Source: Reticulitermes speratus
Lineage: Eukaryota; Arthropoda; Insecta; Blattodea; Rhinotermitidae
Length of the DNA stretch: 64,000 bases
Assembly: GCA_021186555.1 (NCBI GenBank)
Contig: JAJKFL010000014.1
Coordinates: 21,769,033-21,833,032 of the forward strand
Direction: 5' to 3'
Below, piece after piece: positions 12,515-25,338 of this stretch (its first letter is position 1; every line of letters begins with the position of its first letter). The position numbers and the translations under genes were made by a program. The notes below the pieces were generated by a model that had not been told where the DNA came from, made no database searches, and saw only the letters and a list, made by a program, of their open reading frames with translations.

Positions 12515-15500
12515 CTGCGCAAAACAGAAATGCGTACACGTGTTTGAGAGAAGGAAGGTGTGAGAGGAATATTTAGGCTAAACAGAGAGGAAGCAACACA
12601 CACATTGTGGAACTTCCAGGTCTGCATTCGTCACTAAATATTGTGATAAGCTTAAAACGTACGATAGAAAATTGTACCAGCGATTCAGACCGTTGAACCT
12701 GAAGAAAGAGAAAGTGGATTTCCAAAGTTTCGGAAATTTTTGTTTTCTCGAGACCAGCTACATCGGGAAGATTCTAATAAATTAGAGTCTGCCGTGATTA
12801 TTTTACGCAACATATGCAGACATATGCACAAGTCTTTGAAAATTTCTCATGCGTCTAAATAGGCTACGAGTGAAATGTATAGCTAAGGTTTTCAGTCTTC
12901 TGAGATGTTGTGCAGCGTCAGTGAGTAATTTGTAAACGACATTTCGGGACAGCGTTTCGGCCCCTTTTCCAGGGTCAAGATATCCAATAACTTTAGACAT
13001 CTTCACCCTTAAATATGGGACCGACACGCTGTCCCGAAACGTCGGTAATAATCTACCGACTGATCCTGCGAAACATTCCTGAAGATCTAAAACCTCAACT
13101 ACACAGGTCAAGAGGCCTAAGTCTAGAACCTGCGGTCTTTAAATTAAGGGAGGCTGAGACAGGCCTACTAGAAAGGTCAAGCCGACGTCATAATAATAAC
13201 AATTAAATATATAAGAACAGAGTATATATTTCAGTTTAGAACTCTGACTCATGAAGGTAGCAATAACTTTCACTTGAGAGTGGAAATAGATTTTTTGAAA
13301 ACTTTGTGACTTAGATTACTTAACAACCTCGTTTTACGTGGAGATTATATATCGTCGAATAAGAATGGAATATTATCATTAATAATGGTTTGGAAAGAGG
13401 TGACCGTGACGTAGTTTATGTTGCTACCCCGGCATTTGGCCAGACATACTAAGGGAAACCACCGAACACTTTGTTGAGAATACCTGTAAATGTGTCGAGA
13501 TTTGAAATGGTTGCGACACGACTGCTCTTCTAGATAGCTGCAGCTGTGCCACTGTGCTCGCTGCTTCCTGTAACGTCACTTAATTTTCACGGAATGGGAC
13601 ATACGTTAACATGATGTTGTCGGTAAAATGAGTTCATTTTAGATCTAAAAAGGTTATGTTGGAAGTGACAGAAATGCATGTACATAGTAAATTGCTTCTT
13701 TCTCTTCTTTATTCTAACTGTCAGCAGTTATGAATGTATGGGAGGATGCAAAACATTTGCTCAGTTGAGTCAGAGCAGAGAAACTATGTAATTTAACGAG
13801 AGGTGAATGTAACAGAATGTACAAGACGAAGTTATATCTGAGCTCCAAATTGATGATGCAGCTTTACGGGTTCTCACGAAGAGTAGTGTGTTATGTATTT
13901 TAGTGTGGTGCGAGGAAACTTTCCAGACAAAGAAAGTAGCAGCTGTAAACAAGAATAATGTGTTTAGCTTCCTATTTTCATGTATTATTAGGTTCAATTG
14001 ATGTATGAAGTTACGCGTTACGTGAAGCGTAACTGACTTTAAACCAAACTGCTTTTAGGTTCTTATAGTAAAAAAAACGTGCCTTTAAACTAACCCTCTG
14101 AAGACTGACATTCTTCTGAATTATGCGTGGGAGTCAGTTCCTAAATCACACAGAACGAACTGCTTCTCCACTACAAGGACCAATCATCTAATTCTCCTAA
14201 GTGAAATGTTAATTATTTATTATACAATCTTATGAAATAAATAATATCTTTGCGCAAAGTGCAGTTAACTTGAAATGTTACCGAAGATGGTGTATACAGT
14301 TATCATTGGGTTTTAAGGATTAAACGTCGTATTAGTGTACCCACAGTCCCCGAAACTTTACAAATATATTAGCCTAAACGATACGTAGATATAGAGTTGT
14401 ATACTACAAGAATCCCACCATGTAAAAAGCTCGTATGATGTACGATACATAATATTGTGAAAAGAGAAATGAATGCTGGGGCTCTGAAATGCGTGGGCTG
14501 TCAGCTTGTCAGCAGCTCTAACACATTCAGCTAGTTATTAGGTATTTCAAACTTTAAGGGTTTTCGGATAGCACAGAATCCTTCATTTATATACGTTCAT
14601 AAAGCAATTGACAAGCGAATTTTAGCTTCGTCGTGTCTCTCCTTCTGCCTGCCTGTCTGTCTGTCTGTCTCTCTGTCTGTCTGTCTGTTGTCGTGGAACA
14701 ATTCGACTCCCACCAGATGGATTTACGTGAAAATTCATGCCGGATATTTTTACTAAATTCGGTAGACAGGTTCCAATTTTGGTTAAAATCGGACAAAACA
14801 GACACTTTACACAAAGACCCATGCTCAGTTACGGCTACTTTAACATGGCTAATCTCATTACCAAGGTTAGCGGTGTTTCTGTAGTTGCGTTTGTTAGTGT
14901 GGTTGTCATGGTTCTCAAGTTTACAATTATCCGTATGATTACTGTGGCTATCTTTTTTACAATGGTTAAGTTGTTTGGGAATTTGCCATTGTTTCCTTGT
15001 TACTGTGTTTGCCCGAACGCACCAGAAATGTTGTGATGTGCCGACATTTCCTGTTGCGTTCATTTCTATATTTGGCAGCAAAAGGTAACGTGCTGTGGTT
15101 ATTGCAGTGCTTAAATAGACTCTTGTTATCGGAACAAGAATGTCAGTTCTTGCTTCGTATCGTACCTGCCCACCGTCGTAACCACCACCGCCACCACCTC
15201 CACTGTAACCACTGAAACCTGGAGCGCCGTATGAGGATGATGGTCTGCCACTTCCACTAAATCCAGGCGCACTGTAAAATGAAGATCCTCCAAAACCTCC
15301 TCCTCCGCCAAGCCGTCCTCCAAAGACAACATCAGCAGAAATAACTGCTAGAATTACCGCAGCGTATAGCATCTGTAGCAAGGAAGGAGAATACAATGCA
15401 AATCAACCACTCTGTAGTTCGGAATCTGTTCTTGCAAGGTATTTTCCAAAGAGTCTGTACGCTTCGTTCAAATGGAGTGCACCATGTTTGTTGCTTGCTA

Positions 15501-15902
15501 TCGCCTGCAATTGCATTATTCTAGTGAACTGAGAGCTCTCAATTGTTTCTTCCTGTAGAGAGTGAAAGCTTCTGTGAAGTAAAGTTGGGTCGTCACAAAT
15601 GCTCTGTTTTGGAACCAGACTTTGCACTTCCTACTTGCTTTACTGCAGTATGAACTTCACAATCCTAATTTCGCAGCCGCCATGTTTTCTGGCATAGCAA
15701 ATTAGCATTATCAATTACGACTAAAACAGGAAAAGAAAAATGTTACTCTAGTTGTGTAACAAATTAATTAGCCTGCTCCACTAAGAAAACTATGTTTAAT
15801 GTTCTTACATTGTGTGATTGTAATTTAAGAGCAAATTCAGTTCTGTGCGTTATACCCTGATACCACGTACATTTACATATATATTACCTTAGTATGAGCC
15901 AT
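12227..15902 (-). CDS. Gene 1: pro-resilin-like CPR cuticular protein (three exons)
   Basis: Structural protein of the extracellular cuticle that binds chitin through a Rebers-Riddiford domain. Joining 15902-15888, 15372-15166 and 12514-12227 gives a 169-residue protein. Residues 1-23 look like a signal peptide (hydrophobic core MLYAAVILAVISADVVFG after five exon 1 residues). Residues 24-74 are Gly/Ser/Tyr-rich and include GRPSSSYGAPGFSG, close to the elastic repeat of resilin. Residues 78-135 form the R&R domain. They contain YNFQYAV, SGND, VQGEY and LPDGR, the spacing G106-x8-G115-x6-Y122, then RAD and GFNA; the GFNA ending is RR-2-like. The tail is Gly-rich and ends LPPRYK. Both introns are phase 0 (515 and 2651 bases) with GT-AG ends. 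Gene 2 is a same-strand paralogue with the same exon plan. The R&R family call is firm; the pro-resilin label is less so. Confidence 0.88.
12850..13140. mobile_element. Inverted-repeat element with degenerate hammerhead-like core (12.9 kb)
   Basis: Imperfect arms (about 12855-12985 and 13003-13135) are reverse complements. Each contains the block stem GGGAC-GTCCC followed by GAAA and TGTCG or CGTCGG, matching the copy at 30.2 kb. The catalytic-type block before the stem is decayed (CTGGAAA and CTTAAAT instead of CTGANGA). I found no convincing target-site duplication. It sits inside intron 2 of gene 1, so one arm is transcribed sense and the other antisense in the pre-mRNA. Confidence 0.55.
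14646..14690. repeat. (CTGT)n microsatellite
   Basis: About eleven CTGT/CTGC/CTCT units in tandem, within gene 1 intron 2. The downstream block (14695-14835) looks like a decayed dispersed repeat but I cannot assign it. Confidence 0.85.
15166..15372 (-). CDS. Gene 1 exon 2: signal peptide remainder and Gly-rich segment
   Basis: Acceptor CCTTGCTACAG (15373-15374 are the AG) is followed by ATG CTA TAC, 69 codons in all, ending YDGGQ at CAG|GTACGA. The first codon is ATG, so initiation here cannot be excluded. However, a five-codon upstream exon with a TATA promoter fits and mirrors gene 2. The segment after the signal peptide is rich in GGGG and SYGAPG motifs. Confidence 0.85.
15888..15902 (-). 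CDS. Gene 1 exon 1: initiating mini-exon (MAHTK)
   Basis: On the minus strand ATG GCT CAT ACT AAG is followed directly by a GTAATA donor. The 15 coding bases are phase 0 and join the exon 2 frame. A TATAAAAG box lies about 133 bases upstream with an initiator-like CAGTT between. Very short first coding exons that split the signal peptide are typical of CPR genes. Only transcript evidence would prove it. Confidence 0.65.
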
Positions 15903-16000
15903 TACTGAGGACGGCTCTTTCACAGTATTAAAGCTTTGTTCAATTTCTGTGATTCTGTCTGAGCTCCTTGTTGTTCAGTCTTTGAATGCTTGTGTCTAAC

Positions 16001-16035
16001 TGTTGAATTCTGCTGAAAATTATACAGCTTTTATA
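16001..16035 (-). promoter_or_regulatory. Gene 1 core promoter (TATA box and initiator)
   Basis: TATAAAAG on the minus strand at 16028-16035. A CAGTT initiator-like site has its A at 16001, 34 bases from the TATA start. A TCAGC nearer the TATA (A at 16014) is less well spaced. The predicted 5' UTR is about 100 bases. Confidence 0.6.
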
Positions 16036-16140
16036 CTTATGAGGAATTACTGACTTCCTAAGTTTTATTTTACGAATAGCCTTCTTTAAAAAAAATAAAC
16101 CAAACAAAATGTATGAGGGGTGTATCTGCTGAGGATTCTG

Positions 16141-16166
16141 TAGGAGGAGCTATAGGGGGGGGGGGG
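16141..16166. repeat. Poly-G tract
   Basis: An uninterrupted run of ten G (from about 16157) within purine-rich DNA upstream of gene 1. No other feature is visible between 16.04 and 16.80 kb. Confidence 0.5.
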
Positions 16167-16820
16167 TCACAGTATAGTTCAAGGAGGGATTTATTATTGG
16201 AAGTTAAATGTAACAGTAGAAGTGGGGATGGAATGTATAGAAAGGGTAAAAATATGCAGCGAAAGGTGTGGTGTGATATGCTCACTGGGTAGGTGAGAGG
16301 TCAAGAATAAAACCAGAGCATCATCCCCAGTAAAGTTCCTCTCTCTCTTGCCACATCTTCAGAGAGCGAAAGTAAAAAGCATGATGGTAATGATAATAAC
16401 TTATTTTGTGATTTGTGTAATATCGCAGGCTTGCCAAATTTTCTTATTACGATGTCTTTATAGATGTTTTTAGATAGCGGTCTGAAGTGTGAATTACATG
16501 CTGATGGGTTTCCCAGCTAATTTTCAGCTATCTGTTACAGTAATGAAAAGCGTCTTGATTCCACTTTTATAAGAAAATCTTAGAAACTGACTTTGTGCAA
16601 TCAGGACACTTTTAATTTGTTGACTCGTTTAACGACTTTTTCTAATTATTTACTTTCTGTAGCTTTGAATTTTCATATTTGCAAATAAGGAAAACGTTTG
16701 GCATGTTTGCAGACACCAGATAAGCCCTGAGTCATGCTATTTCTTTTTATCGGTTTGGCACCCAATTAGTTCTTTTACCAGTTCTTACACAAAATATAAA
16801 GACAAAACTATCTTAAGTCA

Positions 16821-17427
16821 TTTTATATTATTTTCACCGTGCATTTTCATTTAATGTTTCACAAACCAACCAAATGCACATTCATTGATACTATTCTATA
16901 TAGTTACTAATTACCCCTACATATGTTTCAGTCCTTCACAGACCATCATCAGGGGGTTCTGAGTCACGATTCCACAGCACAGTCTACAAGACGTTCAACA
17001 GACAGGAACACATACACATATGACGACAACACACACAACCAAGCAGCTCAACCCAAATATGACCTTCTAACCCAAACACCACGATTCTACGCATCATCCA
17101 GTTAGTGAAGTGCGTAAGTAGTGCAATTGTGATGCTATATAACATCGTATATACAACTACTACAAACTTTTTAACTTTTTATGATTTTATAGAGTGTTTT
17201 AATACTCTACAATTTTAAACATATCCAATTTTAAAGGGTTATTATAACTTGACGAAACTGAAAGTGAACTGACTACAGACGATAATGCCTGAATTTATGG
17301 ATGTATAATAAGTGTAGTTTTTAAAGAACCCCCTGATGATTGTGTGAAGGGCTGAAATATATGTAGGGGTAATTAGTAACTATATAAAATAGTATTAATG
17401 AATGTGCATTTGGTTGGTTTGTGAAAC
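16821..17427 (+). mobile_element. Inverted-repeat element with hammerhead-like core (copy at 16.8 kb)
   Basis: Arms at 16854-16960 and 17325-17429 are reverse complements at about 90%. The direct repeat ATCTTAAGTCA flanks the element at 16810-16820 and 17428-17438. Between the left duplication and the left arm is a 33-base leader with CACCGTGCATTTTCAT (16835-16850). The left arm, read on the minus strand, has CTGATGA (16946-16952), GAAAC (16925-16929), the palindrome ACATATGT, then A and GGGG, which pairs with the CCCC before CTGATGA. The right arm keeps CTGATGA but has GAAAT. The 364-base centre has no coding potential that I can support. Confidence 0.75.
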
Positions 17428-17438
17428 ATCTTAAGTCA

Positions 17439-18094
17439 GTTCATTGTCACCCCTTCTACCCCTAATAATTTAAGCATTTATAATTTCTTAACGTGTCCCA
17501 TTTAAAGGTGTAGGTGAAACAGTGATAAATTTAGTGAAGGAAAAAACATCGCAGCTTCACTTTCACTCAACGTAACTTAAGTCACAAAGTGTTGAGTATT
17601 TTAAAAGTTGGTTAAAATATCACAAAGTATAAGTTGAACAGATTAATTGCATAACCATATGTTCTAACCGTTACTCTTAGAAACGAAATATTATTATTTC
17701 AAATTGTGATTTATCCATGTCGCATGAGTGCCTGTCACAAAAGCATAGCACGTGGCGTGGTAAGCGGATGGAAAAGATGGCCTTCAGGTATGCAGTTTAC
17801 GTGCACGTATATTGAATATGCACTCAAGACAATTGATAAGAGGGGTCCTTCAGCTTGGTTTAAAGCTGCGTTTATTAGCTCTTTACGCTAAAAACATATT
17901 CTGAGATATTACACATGGTATGCTATTATTTGGGACACCCTAATCAAGAAAAAGTGGATATCGTATTTTTAACTGGGTTCATGTTGGCTATTGTTAGTGT
18001 GATTACATGCAGAAATGTGAGGTCGATAAGGCATGAAACATACTTGGGAGAAAGGATAAATTATTAAATTTATTTGTCGTAAAAACTAAAGATA
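17439..18094. other. Intergenic DNA, no gene seen
   Basis: AT-rich, no recognisable ORF or RNA gene. Confidence 0.4.
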
Positions 18095-18170
18095 AAATAT
18101 TACATGGGAGAAGTGTGAGAATGTAGACTGGATTCATCTGGCTCAGTATAAAATCTCTGTCATGAGCTCT
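18095..18170 (+). pseudogene. Non-LTR retrotransposon C-terminal scrap
   Basis: The plus strand translates in part to VDWIHLAQYKISVMS, matching the LINE C-terminal pattern VDWIDLAQ seen at 851 and in the 10.4 kb relic. The copy is too short and diverged to bound. Confidence 0.5.
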
Positions 18171-21100
18171 TCTGAGCACTGTAATATATTTTAGTGTTCC
18201 ATACGACACTGAGTATCCTTTGACTGGCTGGACACTTTTGACATAGTTTCTCTGTAAAATGAGTCTTTTGTGTCCACGAATTCTCCGGCAGAGTTCTGGC
18301 AAATTTTTAACTTCATGGACCATGTAAAAGTTTTTGAATGTGCCTGCATATTAGTGGGAAATTTCTTGACCATTTGTGCCCATTTTCTTCATGCAGATTT
18401 CATACAGAATATCTTAAGAACTACGCCCATAAGGACTTCTATTAACATAGGCGAAAATTTATTCATTTTGGTCAATGTAAATTTTGTCATTGCGTCTGTA
18501 ATTGATTAGTGGCCATCTTAGATGTTCGCTTTTGTAGTGTTGGACACCAGATCGTTTGTAAAGTACTTATTTCGTGACAAGTGCCTCTGCATCTTCTATT
18601 GTTCGCAACTATGCAGCCGTAATATGCGTGAGGACATACCCATTAAGTTGGTAATAAGAATGAAACAGTTACAATATTACATCAACAAAATCCTTTTACC
18701 AACCGCTCGGAATCCTACGGGACTCAAATGGAGGCTCCATAACCCCTGTGGAATGCGATGTTTGTAAACTTGCGCAGTTTCTTTTTATTTTCTTTAACGC
18801 CTTTGTGAAATGCGTAGGTAGCTATTCCCGTCATTATTTTCTTTTCCGACCAACCTTACCTTGCAGTGAGCACTTTTGTTGATGGCTGTTCATTACAAAA
18901 GGTCGTGGATAACTCCACCTTCTGTTGAGAAAGAAGTTATTGAAATTTTAATTTTTTAGGTAATGTCTTTATAACTTTAAAGTTGAATTGCAGATATTCT
19001 TACTAGTATTTTGTAGTCAGTAGTCACGTTTAATTTTGGGAGTCAGTAGCTCATTTGAATTAATTATTTCAATGCAGATATGATGAGTTCCACACAATGA
19101 ATAAGCTCTTATGAACTGGTAAAACGTGGCACGGTAAAGGTATTTCTGCGAAATGAAGTAATTTTTGCAAACATTTCTTCTGAACTTGAGGATTATATAA
19201 GCTATAACTGGTTTGTATTGAATCCAAGCAACCTAACATGATTGATTTCATTTTAAATTGCTTTATATATGTGAAAGTTAATTAATTTGTAATGCAAAAG
19301 GAGCCACAACTCTGAAGTTATATTCTGAAGGAGGGAGGGAGGGGTTGTTAAAATGAAACACCCCAATTAAGTTAATCTGATTATTGCCTATTCATTGGAT
19401 ACACAAGTCTCGAACTGAGTGGATTCTGCAATTATCTCGGATAGTAATTACAGATAAACAGCAGTATTTTATTTTCTGTTATCTGTTAAATTATTTGAGT
19501 TTTTCTCTTTGTTGTTCGGGTCGTTATATAGGCCATGCGTAAAATTTCTTGTCATAATTTGTGAAATTATCGTCTTATGCAGTGTATTAGTAGAGGCAGT
19601 ATGCACCCTAGTTAAATTCTAACCTTTGGACTAATTAAGTCTTTGTGCTCGTTACATTGTCAATTTAATTATGATGTAATTAACTACTTTGTCATAATTT
19701 CTGACTATATAGCGTCAAATGATGGAACGACTAGTGAATACTGAATTGGAAACGGTTTTTAATAAGGCGATTCTGGCCTAAGTAGGGGCATTGACACGAA
19801 ACTTGCTTGAAGAACAGAGAAAAATGAGAAACACTTGAGTCAGGATAGGCGATGTCGTGGTCCAGGTTTGAAGAAAACACCTCTCGAGTACAAGTCATAA
19901 GGTCGCCGCATGAAGGAAATATTCTTTAAAGTAATTGTATTTTTGTATTTGCACCCTTTAAGCGTAACCTGTTTTATGGTGCTAAGCTGTAGACAAAATT
20001 ACGTGAAATTAAATGCTTCTCTGTCTCTTGTGTGTCTGCCGTAACATTGAAAAGCACTCTTCATATAAACGAAGGAATTGCGTCGTCTTCATAATGAGCA
20101 ATCATTGTATTTCATAGGGTGAAATGTCAGTAATGATGGACCCACCAACATGAAGAGCATGGACATTGGTACGGCACAATCGGCGTCAGATATGAATTCT
20201 AATTTAGTTTGAATATCATTTTAATTTGTGAAAATTGTAGTTCACTTTCACTCGAAGGCACACAGATGATGCCACTGTTCCTTTGTAAAGGCTTAGCTGT
20301 TGATGGTATTAAGTCCTTGACACGCCCTTAAGGAATTTCTTCTCCAGAATCTTGCTTCACGAAAGCAAACCTTCCAGCGATAGGAAATTGAGATATCCGT
20401 GTTAAAGAATTGCAAGAAACAAATTATTTGTGGGTTGCAGCAACCAATCATTGAAACTTATGATGTGCAACACTGCGAAATATTTAAGTAAAATAAATGT
20501 GCTTTCAAATAAGTGTCAGTTATGTAAGTGTGACTGATTATATTCCACTCAAAGTGAGAGCGCCATCACTTAATCGTGTTTGATGTTCGATGCAGAGTAA
20601 CGACATGATGGATTGGTAGTAGGAAAGAAGTTCTTAGCGTAATTGGACGGAGTCACTTTCTACGTTTCTATACTCATTGTTTACCTCAGCTGCTTCTTAC
20701 GGGGCGTGATTAAAACACGTTTCTATTTATAAAGCCGTTTTATGCGGTTCGGTGCTTCAGTCTATATAAATCTTTTGAAACAAGTACATTGTTCTATAGC
20801 AAAACAATGTAACAGCGCACCCATCTTCTCCGTGTGTGTAGGGTATATATCAACTTGTCCACAGGCTACTGCGTGTTTGTGTCTAATTGTGTGTGATCTA
20901 GAAACCTGAACAGTGAGGCGGCCTAGGACCGAGTTGGGTTGTAGCGCCACAGAAAAACAAGTCAACTTACTTTGAGAAGGCATATATATATATATATGCA
21001 TTCTTAAAGTAAGTTAGATATCAGATTTAAACCCAACAAGAATCGCAGAATATTTATTTTTATACGAAACCGTAACCATTAGGGAACTACACAAGGAAAC

Positions 21101-24100
21101 TTTAAATTTAGTGTAAAGATAGGTTATACTAATATTTTTAGCTCTATTTTGACCAGGCTGAAATATGTCCCGACCGTAGGCGTCTTTTGATGTTCTTATA
21201 TTTCTGTTTATCTTCAGCTTCTCTAGTCGTGTCCTTTTTTCCTTCATTGTATCCGTTTTTTTGGATAAATATTTACCTCCTTCCTTAATACTTTGTTTTC
21301 CATTTTATCTAATTTGATAGCCTCTGCAGATTGACACTTCTTAAATACGCTGTACGTGAAGAATAGGCATGTCTTATGTATAATTGTTTTATGGTGAGCT
21401 TCAAAATAAGATCGTTTATTAAGCACTAGAAATGTGAATATTATTTAATTATCAAAATAAAAAGAATTAATTTGAAACGGATTGAATATATGTCCTACGT
21501 TCACTCAAAACTGGTCTTCGTCAACCATAGAAGCAAGTGATAAGAGCAGAGTGTACCTGAGGAATAGACCTGTCTTATCCAAGATTGTTACGCGTGGTAC
21601 AGGACCACAACCACCTTGAAATGTCCGTATGTATAGAATAGAATGGATCCAGGCAAGATTGTCCGTGAAGATTTCCTACACAAATTAGAATTTTTTGAGA
21701 CAGGATCTTTACATGTGTAATTTATGCAAGGCCAGTATCCTCATAGACAACCTGTACAGAATCTTGTCCTCTCATAGCCTAGGTTCATTGGCATACCTGC
21801 ATTATCCGTATTAAGCTTTCGTTTCTATGTCAAAAATTACAGACGTGCAACATTGTGAACTTTTCCTTATCTATACCCTTGACGATGAATGCGGTGTATT
21901 CCTTGGAAACTTCAAGAACCGGTCACCCAGCGACGCGACGACGTGTCCCAGTAAAACGAAGTACTCGACCACACAGTCTTGGAAACCTCGAGACTAGCGT
22001 TATAGATTACATTTTCAAACTAAACGGAAATTGCTCGTTAAAGCACCTGGGCAATCGCTGTTGTTTTGACGACAAACTCTTTATTATATTGATAAAAAAC
22101 ATTTATTGATAGCGCAGTAATGCGTGTTGCATTGCTTGAAAACTGCCATCGCAGAAATATCCCACCAATTCTGATACAGTCCATTAAACATTCAGTGGTT
22201 ATACCCATCCTGAAGTGGAATCAGTTTAAGATATGAAGAGGAGATGAGAATAGGACATGCTACAGCAGTGTTCGGTATGTATGAGATGCCGTCTGCAGAC
22301 AGCACTGTCGGGGACAATGCCAAGGAATACGGTGAGGGGAAAAGGAAATATTGAACGTGACACACTAGAGATGAGGCTGAATAGCGTAATGTAAGTAAAA
22401 CAGGTGCGTTTCCGTTTGGGACAGTTCAGATATTTTGAAAAAAAGACACATAAAGACTATGCACAGTGTCATCTAACATACGAATTCATCGGGTCGTTTG
22501 TATGAGTCACATTTTAGGCGAAATGTGAAGTAATTTTTCGATGTGATCATCATGTTTATTATTTATTTAATGACTGCGTAAAGTATGTTGGTCTGTAGTG
22601 TTGAATTAAGAGGAGACTGTGGACAATGAATTCTGAAGATTACGGAAGTGAACAGTCGTAGCCTCTCTTAAGGCAGACTCCAAGTATGTTACAGCAGAAA
22701 TAAAGGTATCAACATTCAGTAAAACTAGAAAATCGAAGATCTCTCGAATGCCCAATCATAAAACAACGTCTTCACATATTATAAGGAAAATTCCTTTCAA
22801 ATAAGAAAGGAGCTGAAATGATTTTGCTATGGCAACTTTTGTCATTGATTCTGCATAGTTAAATATTTGAGTTGAGGAGAGAACTGAAGTTGTTAAAATA
22901 ATATTTACGTAAAGAACAGCATCTTATCGTGAAACAAAATATACGTAAGATTTTTTGCAAAACCCTTCTTAACTGCTTCTCAGTAGGGGGATCTCTACCT
23001 GAGCAAGGAAGCCAAACCGTATTGTATGTAAATACGAATCGTCCTCAGGTATTGTCTGTTACACTCAACTATGCCTCAGACGTTACTTTAGCAGATCCAG
23101 GTCCGAAGATACTTCTGCGATCATGACTCCCTGACGTCACTGGTATAGCTGTACTCCTATTGTACTGTTGTTATGCTGTGTAAACATGACACTAAATTAC
23201 ATAAAGGTGCCATCGGCGGATGCTTTTGTGAGCAGTGTTTTACATAGTAATTATTTTAAAAGTACAGCCATCGTTTGGAATCAGACTTGAAGAATTTTGG
23301 ATAAACTAAACTGCCTCTTCTTCCCATTGTTCATGTTTATTCAGTCTGGTCTAGCTTTCCATAATTCATGTTTAACAACGGGAAGTTCCAGGAAATCGAA
23401 CCCCGGGGGCCACCGAATATAATAGTAACAAGTGAAAGAAAGGAAAACTCGGAAAATCCGTTGCAGAAACAGGTGGGCAGCACACTTTATAATCGGAAGG
23501 TCCTGAGTTTAAATCTTGGCCCGGAGATCGCATGTATCGAAAGGGAGTTTTTACGGCTTTTCTAAGTTCCTCCAGACAAATCCTGTAATATAATCTCAAA
23601 TCAGACCACAGTAGTCCACTAAATATAGAAATTGTTAACATAATATTTTTGTAGCATTTTTTATATTTTACGGTTTGTGTAACCATTTAAAGCGAGATTA
23701 TTCTGAAACGCATAAAATGAACAAGTGTCTCAGTGGGTTTCGAGAGTACAGCCGAGCAGAAATTGACTTCAGTAATTCAATGCACTCTTCGAATACACCT
23801 CCCGAGTGCTGCATTAAAACGGCAAATGAATCGTGTAGACTGAAAGGGCTGTTAAGTCACGGAAGCAACATTTTTCAGGAAAAAGCATATTTGTCTTTTT
23901 TTTATACGGCAGGTTAGGCGATGCGTATAAACTTAATGATATCGACATTAGTTACGAAGCTATTATGATACTTTTCGAAAAATTAAGTTTATATTGTTGC
24001 TATTTATTCATTTCCCAACACAGATATTAAAAACTATATTTTTATAATGTCTGCACTCATATGCTGCATTCATAATATACCATAGCGATTTTAAACTGCT

Positions 24101-24340
24101 GCGTGAAATGTAAAACGGAAACGTCAGAAGCACGCTTTCTGACTTGCTAGAGAAGTACTGATATAAGGAAAGGGCTACTTTCAATATGAATTAAAAACTA
24201 GGGTATTAAAAACATACATTGAAAGATCTCCTTGCAGAAGGAAAGAAATATTCTCGATTAGCCTAATAGAGAGGGAAAAATGGAAAATGGGACAAGAAAA
24301 AACGGAAATTCCAAATCTTATATAGTCGGAAAGCAAAGCG
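18171..24340. other. Intergenic DNA, no gene seen
   Basis: Six kilobases without a supported gene. A minus-strand TATAAATAG near 20727-20735 has no convincing coding exon below it. A short (AT)n lies near 20983-20998. A possible tRNA-like B-box (GAGTTTAAATCTTGG) occurs near 23503-23520 without a clear SINE body. Confidence 0.35.
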
Positions 24341-24344
24341 CCCA

Positions 24345-24515
24345 GACCAGCCGTGGAGTACACCCAGTCTCCTATTGAATGGGTACTGGGGGCTGTTTCA
24401 TCGGGGTAAACAGACCTGGGCGTCAACGTGACCACTCACCCGCATCTAAAGCAGAGATTAAGAATTAATAAAACTACGCATCCACTCCCACATACGTCCT
24501 CTTGTTGTGCACAGG
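24345..24515 (+). mobile_element. SINE family C, decayed copy
   Basis: Contains the family body GGGGTAAACAGACCTGGGC, then GTGACCACTCACC, CATCTAAAGC, GATTAAGAAT and the end block TTGTGCACAGGGACAAA. It is alignable with the copies at 33.6, 46.4 and 61.8 kb. The tRNA-like head is not recognisable. Confidence 0.55.
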
Positions 24516-24529
24516 GACAAATAGCGAGG

Positions 24530-25248
24530 TTTGATGTTTTCTTTTTCGGTGCCTATGAAGATTACTTTTTATTTAATGTGAATCTGTGCAGACTGATACA
24601 AATTTACCATTTTTCCTATGGAAACTTCTGCTTCCATCTTTCGGTAGAAGAATTTATATCCTAAAAACTGATTAAGCGGGTTTCTCCGAAACTTCGATGA
24701 TCATATCCTGTGTCAAATATGTTTAAGCGTTTAAACGTGTAATTTCGAACGCCATAAATTTAGCATAATTATGAAATTATGTTCATAGACCATTTGCACT
24801 CGGTAATTACATCCAGTGAAATCACATTTTTGTTGAATAGATAGCCGAATGGTTTGCATGCAGCCAAACGTGACATGTTTCAAGTAACAGTAACCTAGCA
24901 ATAATAATCTCCATTAACAGGCGCAGCGCGTGAACTCGTTCCACACAGCGAGCAACTTTCTGGTACGAGATGTGTAGATCCTTAATGTTTCCTGAAGATT
25001 TGACGTGCTGTCATGAAACGGTCTTTTTGATTTATTGAAAACCACACTCAGTCATTACTGGCATTATTTCTTCTCCCTCGGGTATACACTGTTCAATTCA
25101 TAATTGTATGTTTTATGGAAGTAACTACAACCGTTATCCGTAAATGTTATTGAAGACTGGGACATTTCCCTTACATTGTGGTATATTGCAAGTTCTGCTG
25201 CCCGTTGGTTGTTGTTGGAGATGCCTCCTTTCAGGTTTAGGGGTACAA
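24530..25248. other. Intergenic DNA, no gene seen
   Basis: AT-rich, no feature recognised except the 13-mer GTTTCTCCGAAAC at 24680-24692. Confidence 0.4.
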
Positions 25249-25325
25249 ATAATAATAATAATAATATAATAATAATAATATTATTATTATATTATATTAT
25301 TATATTGAATTGAATTGAATTATTG
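25249..25325. repeat. (AAT)n/(ATT)n palindromic microsatellite
   Basis: AAT units run into ATT units and then GAATT units, so the tract can fold back on itself. Confidence 0.85.
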
Positions 25326-25338
25326 TATGATGTTTCTG

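Larger units (their letters stand above)
12515..15165 (-). other. Gene 1 intron 2
   Basis: A 2651-base intron between GGQ (exon 2) and PTP (exon 3). It holds an inverted-repeat element at about 12.85-13.14 kb and a (CTGT)n microsatellite at 14646-14690. The stretch 13145-14600 is featureless AT-rich sequence. The open frame at 14587-15396 runs past the exon 2 donor into this intron and should not be read as one protein. Confidence 0.8.

Noticed and set aside
12803-13111. Minus-strand 102-codon ORF in gene 1 intron 2
   Set aside because: It spans both arms of an inverted-repeat element and has no domain.
14587-15396. 269-codon open frame read as a single protein
   Set aside because: Only the part at 15166-15372 is exon. 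The rest reads through a CAG|GTACGA donor into low-complexity intron, and the R&R domain lies in a separate exon at 12.2-12.5 kb.
24988-25022. Further hammerhead-like motif (CCTGAAGA...GAAACGGTC)
   Set aside because: CUGAAGA, a small stem and GAAAC are present, but stem I does not pair and no partner arm or duplication is visible.
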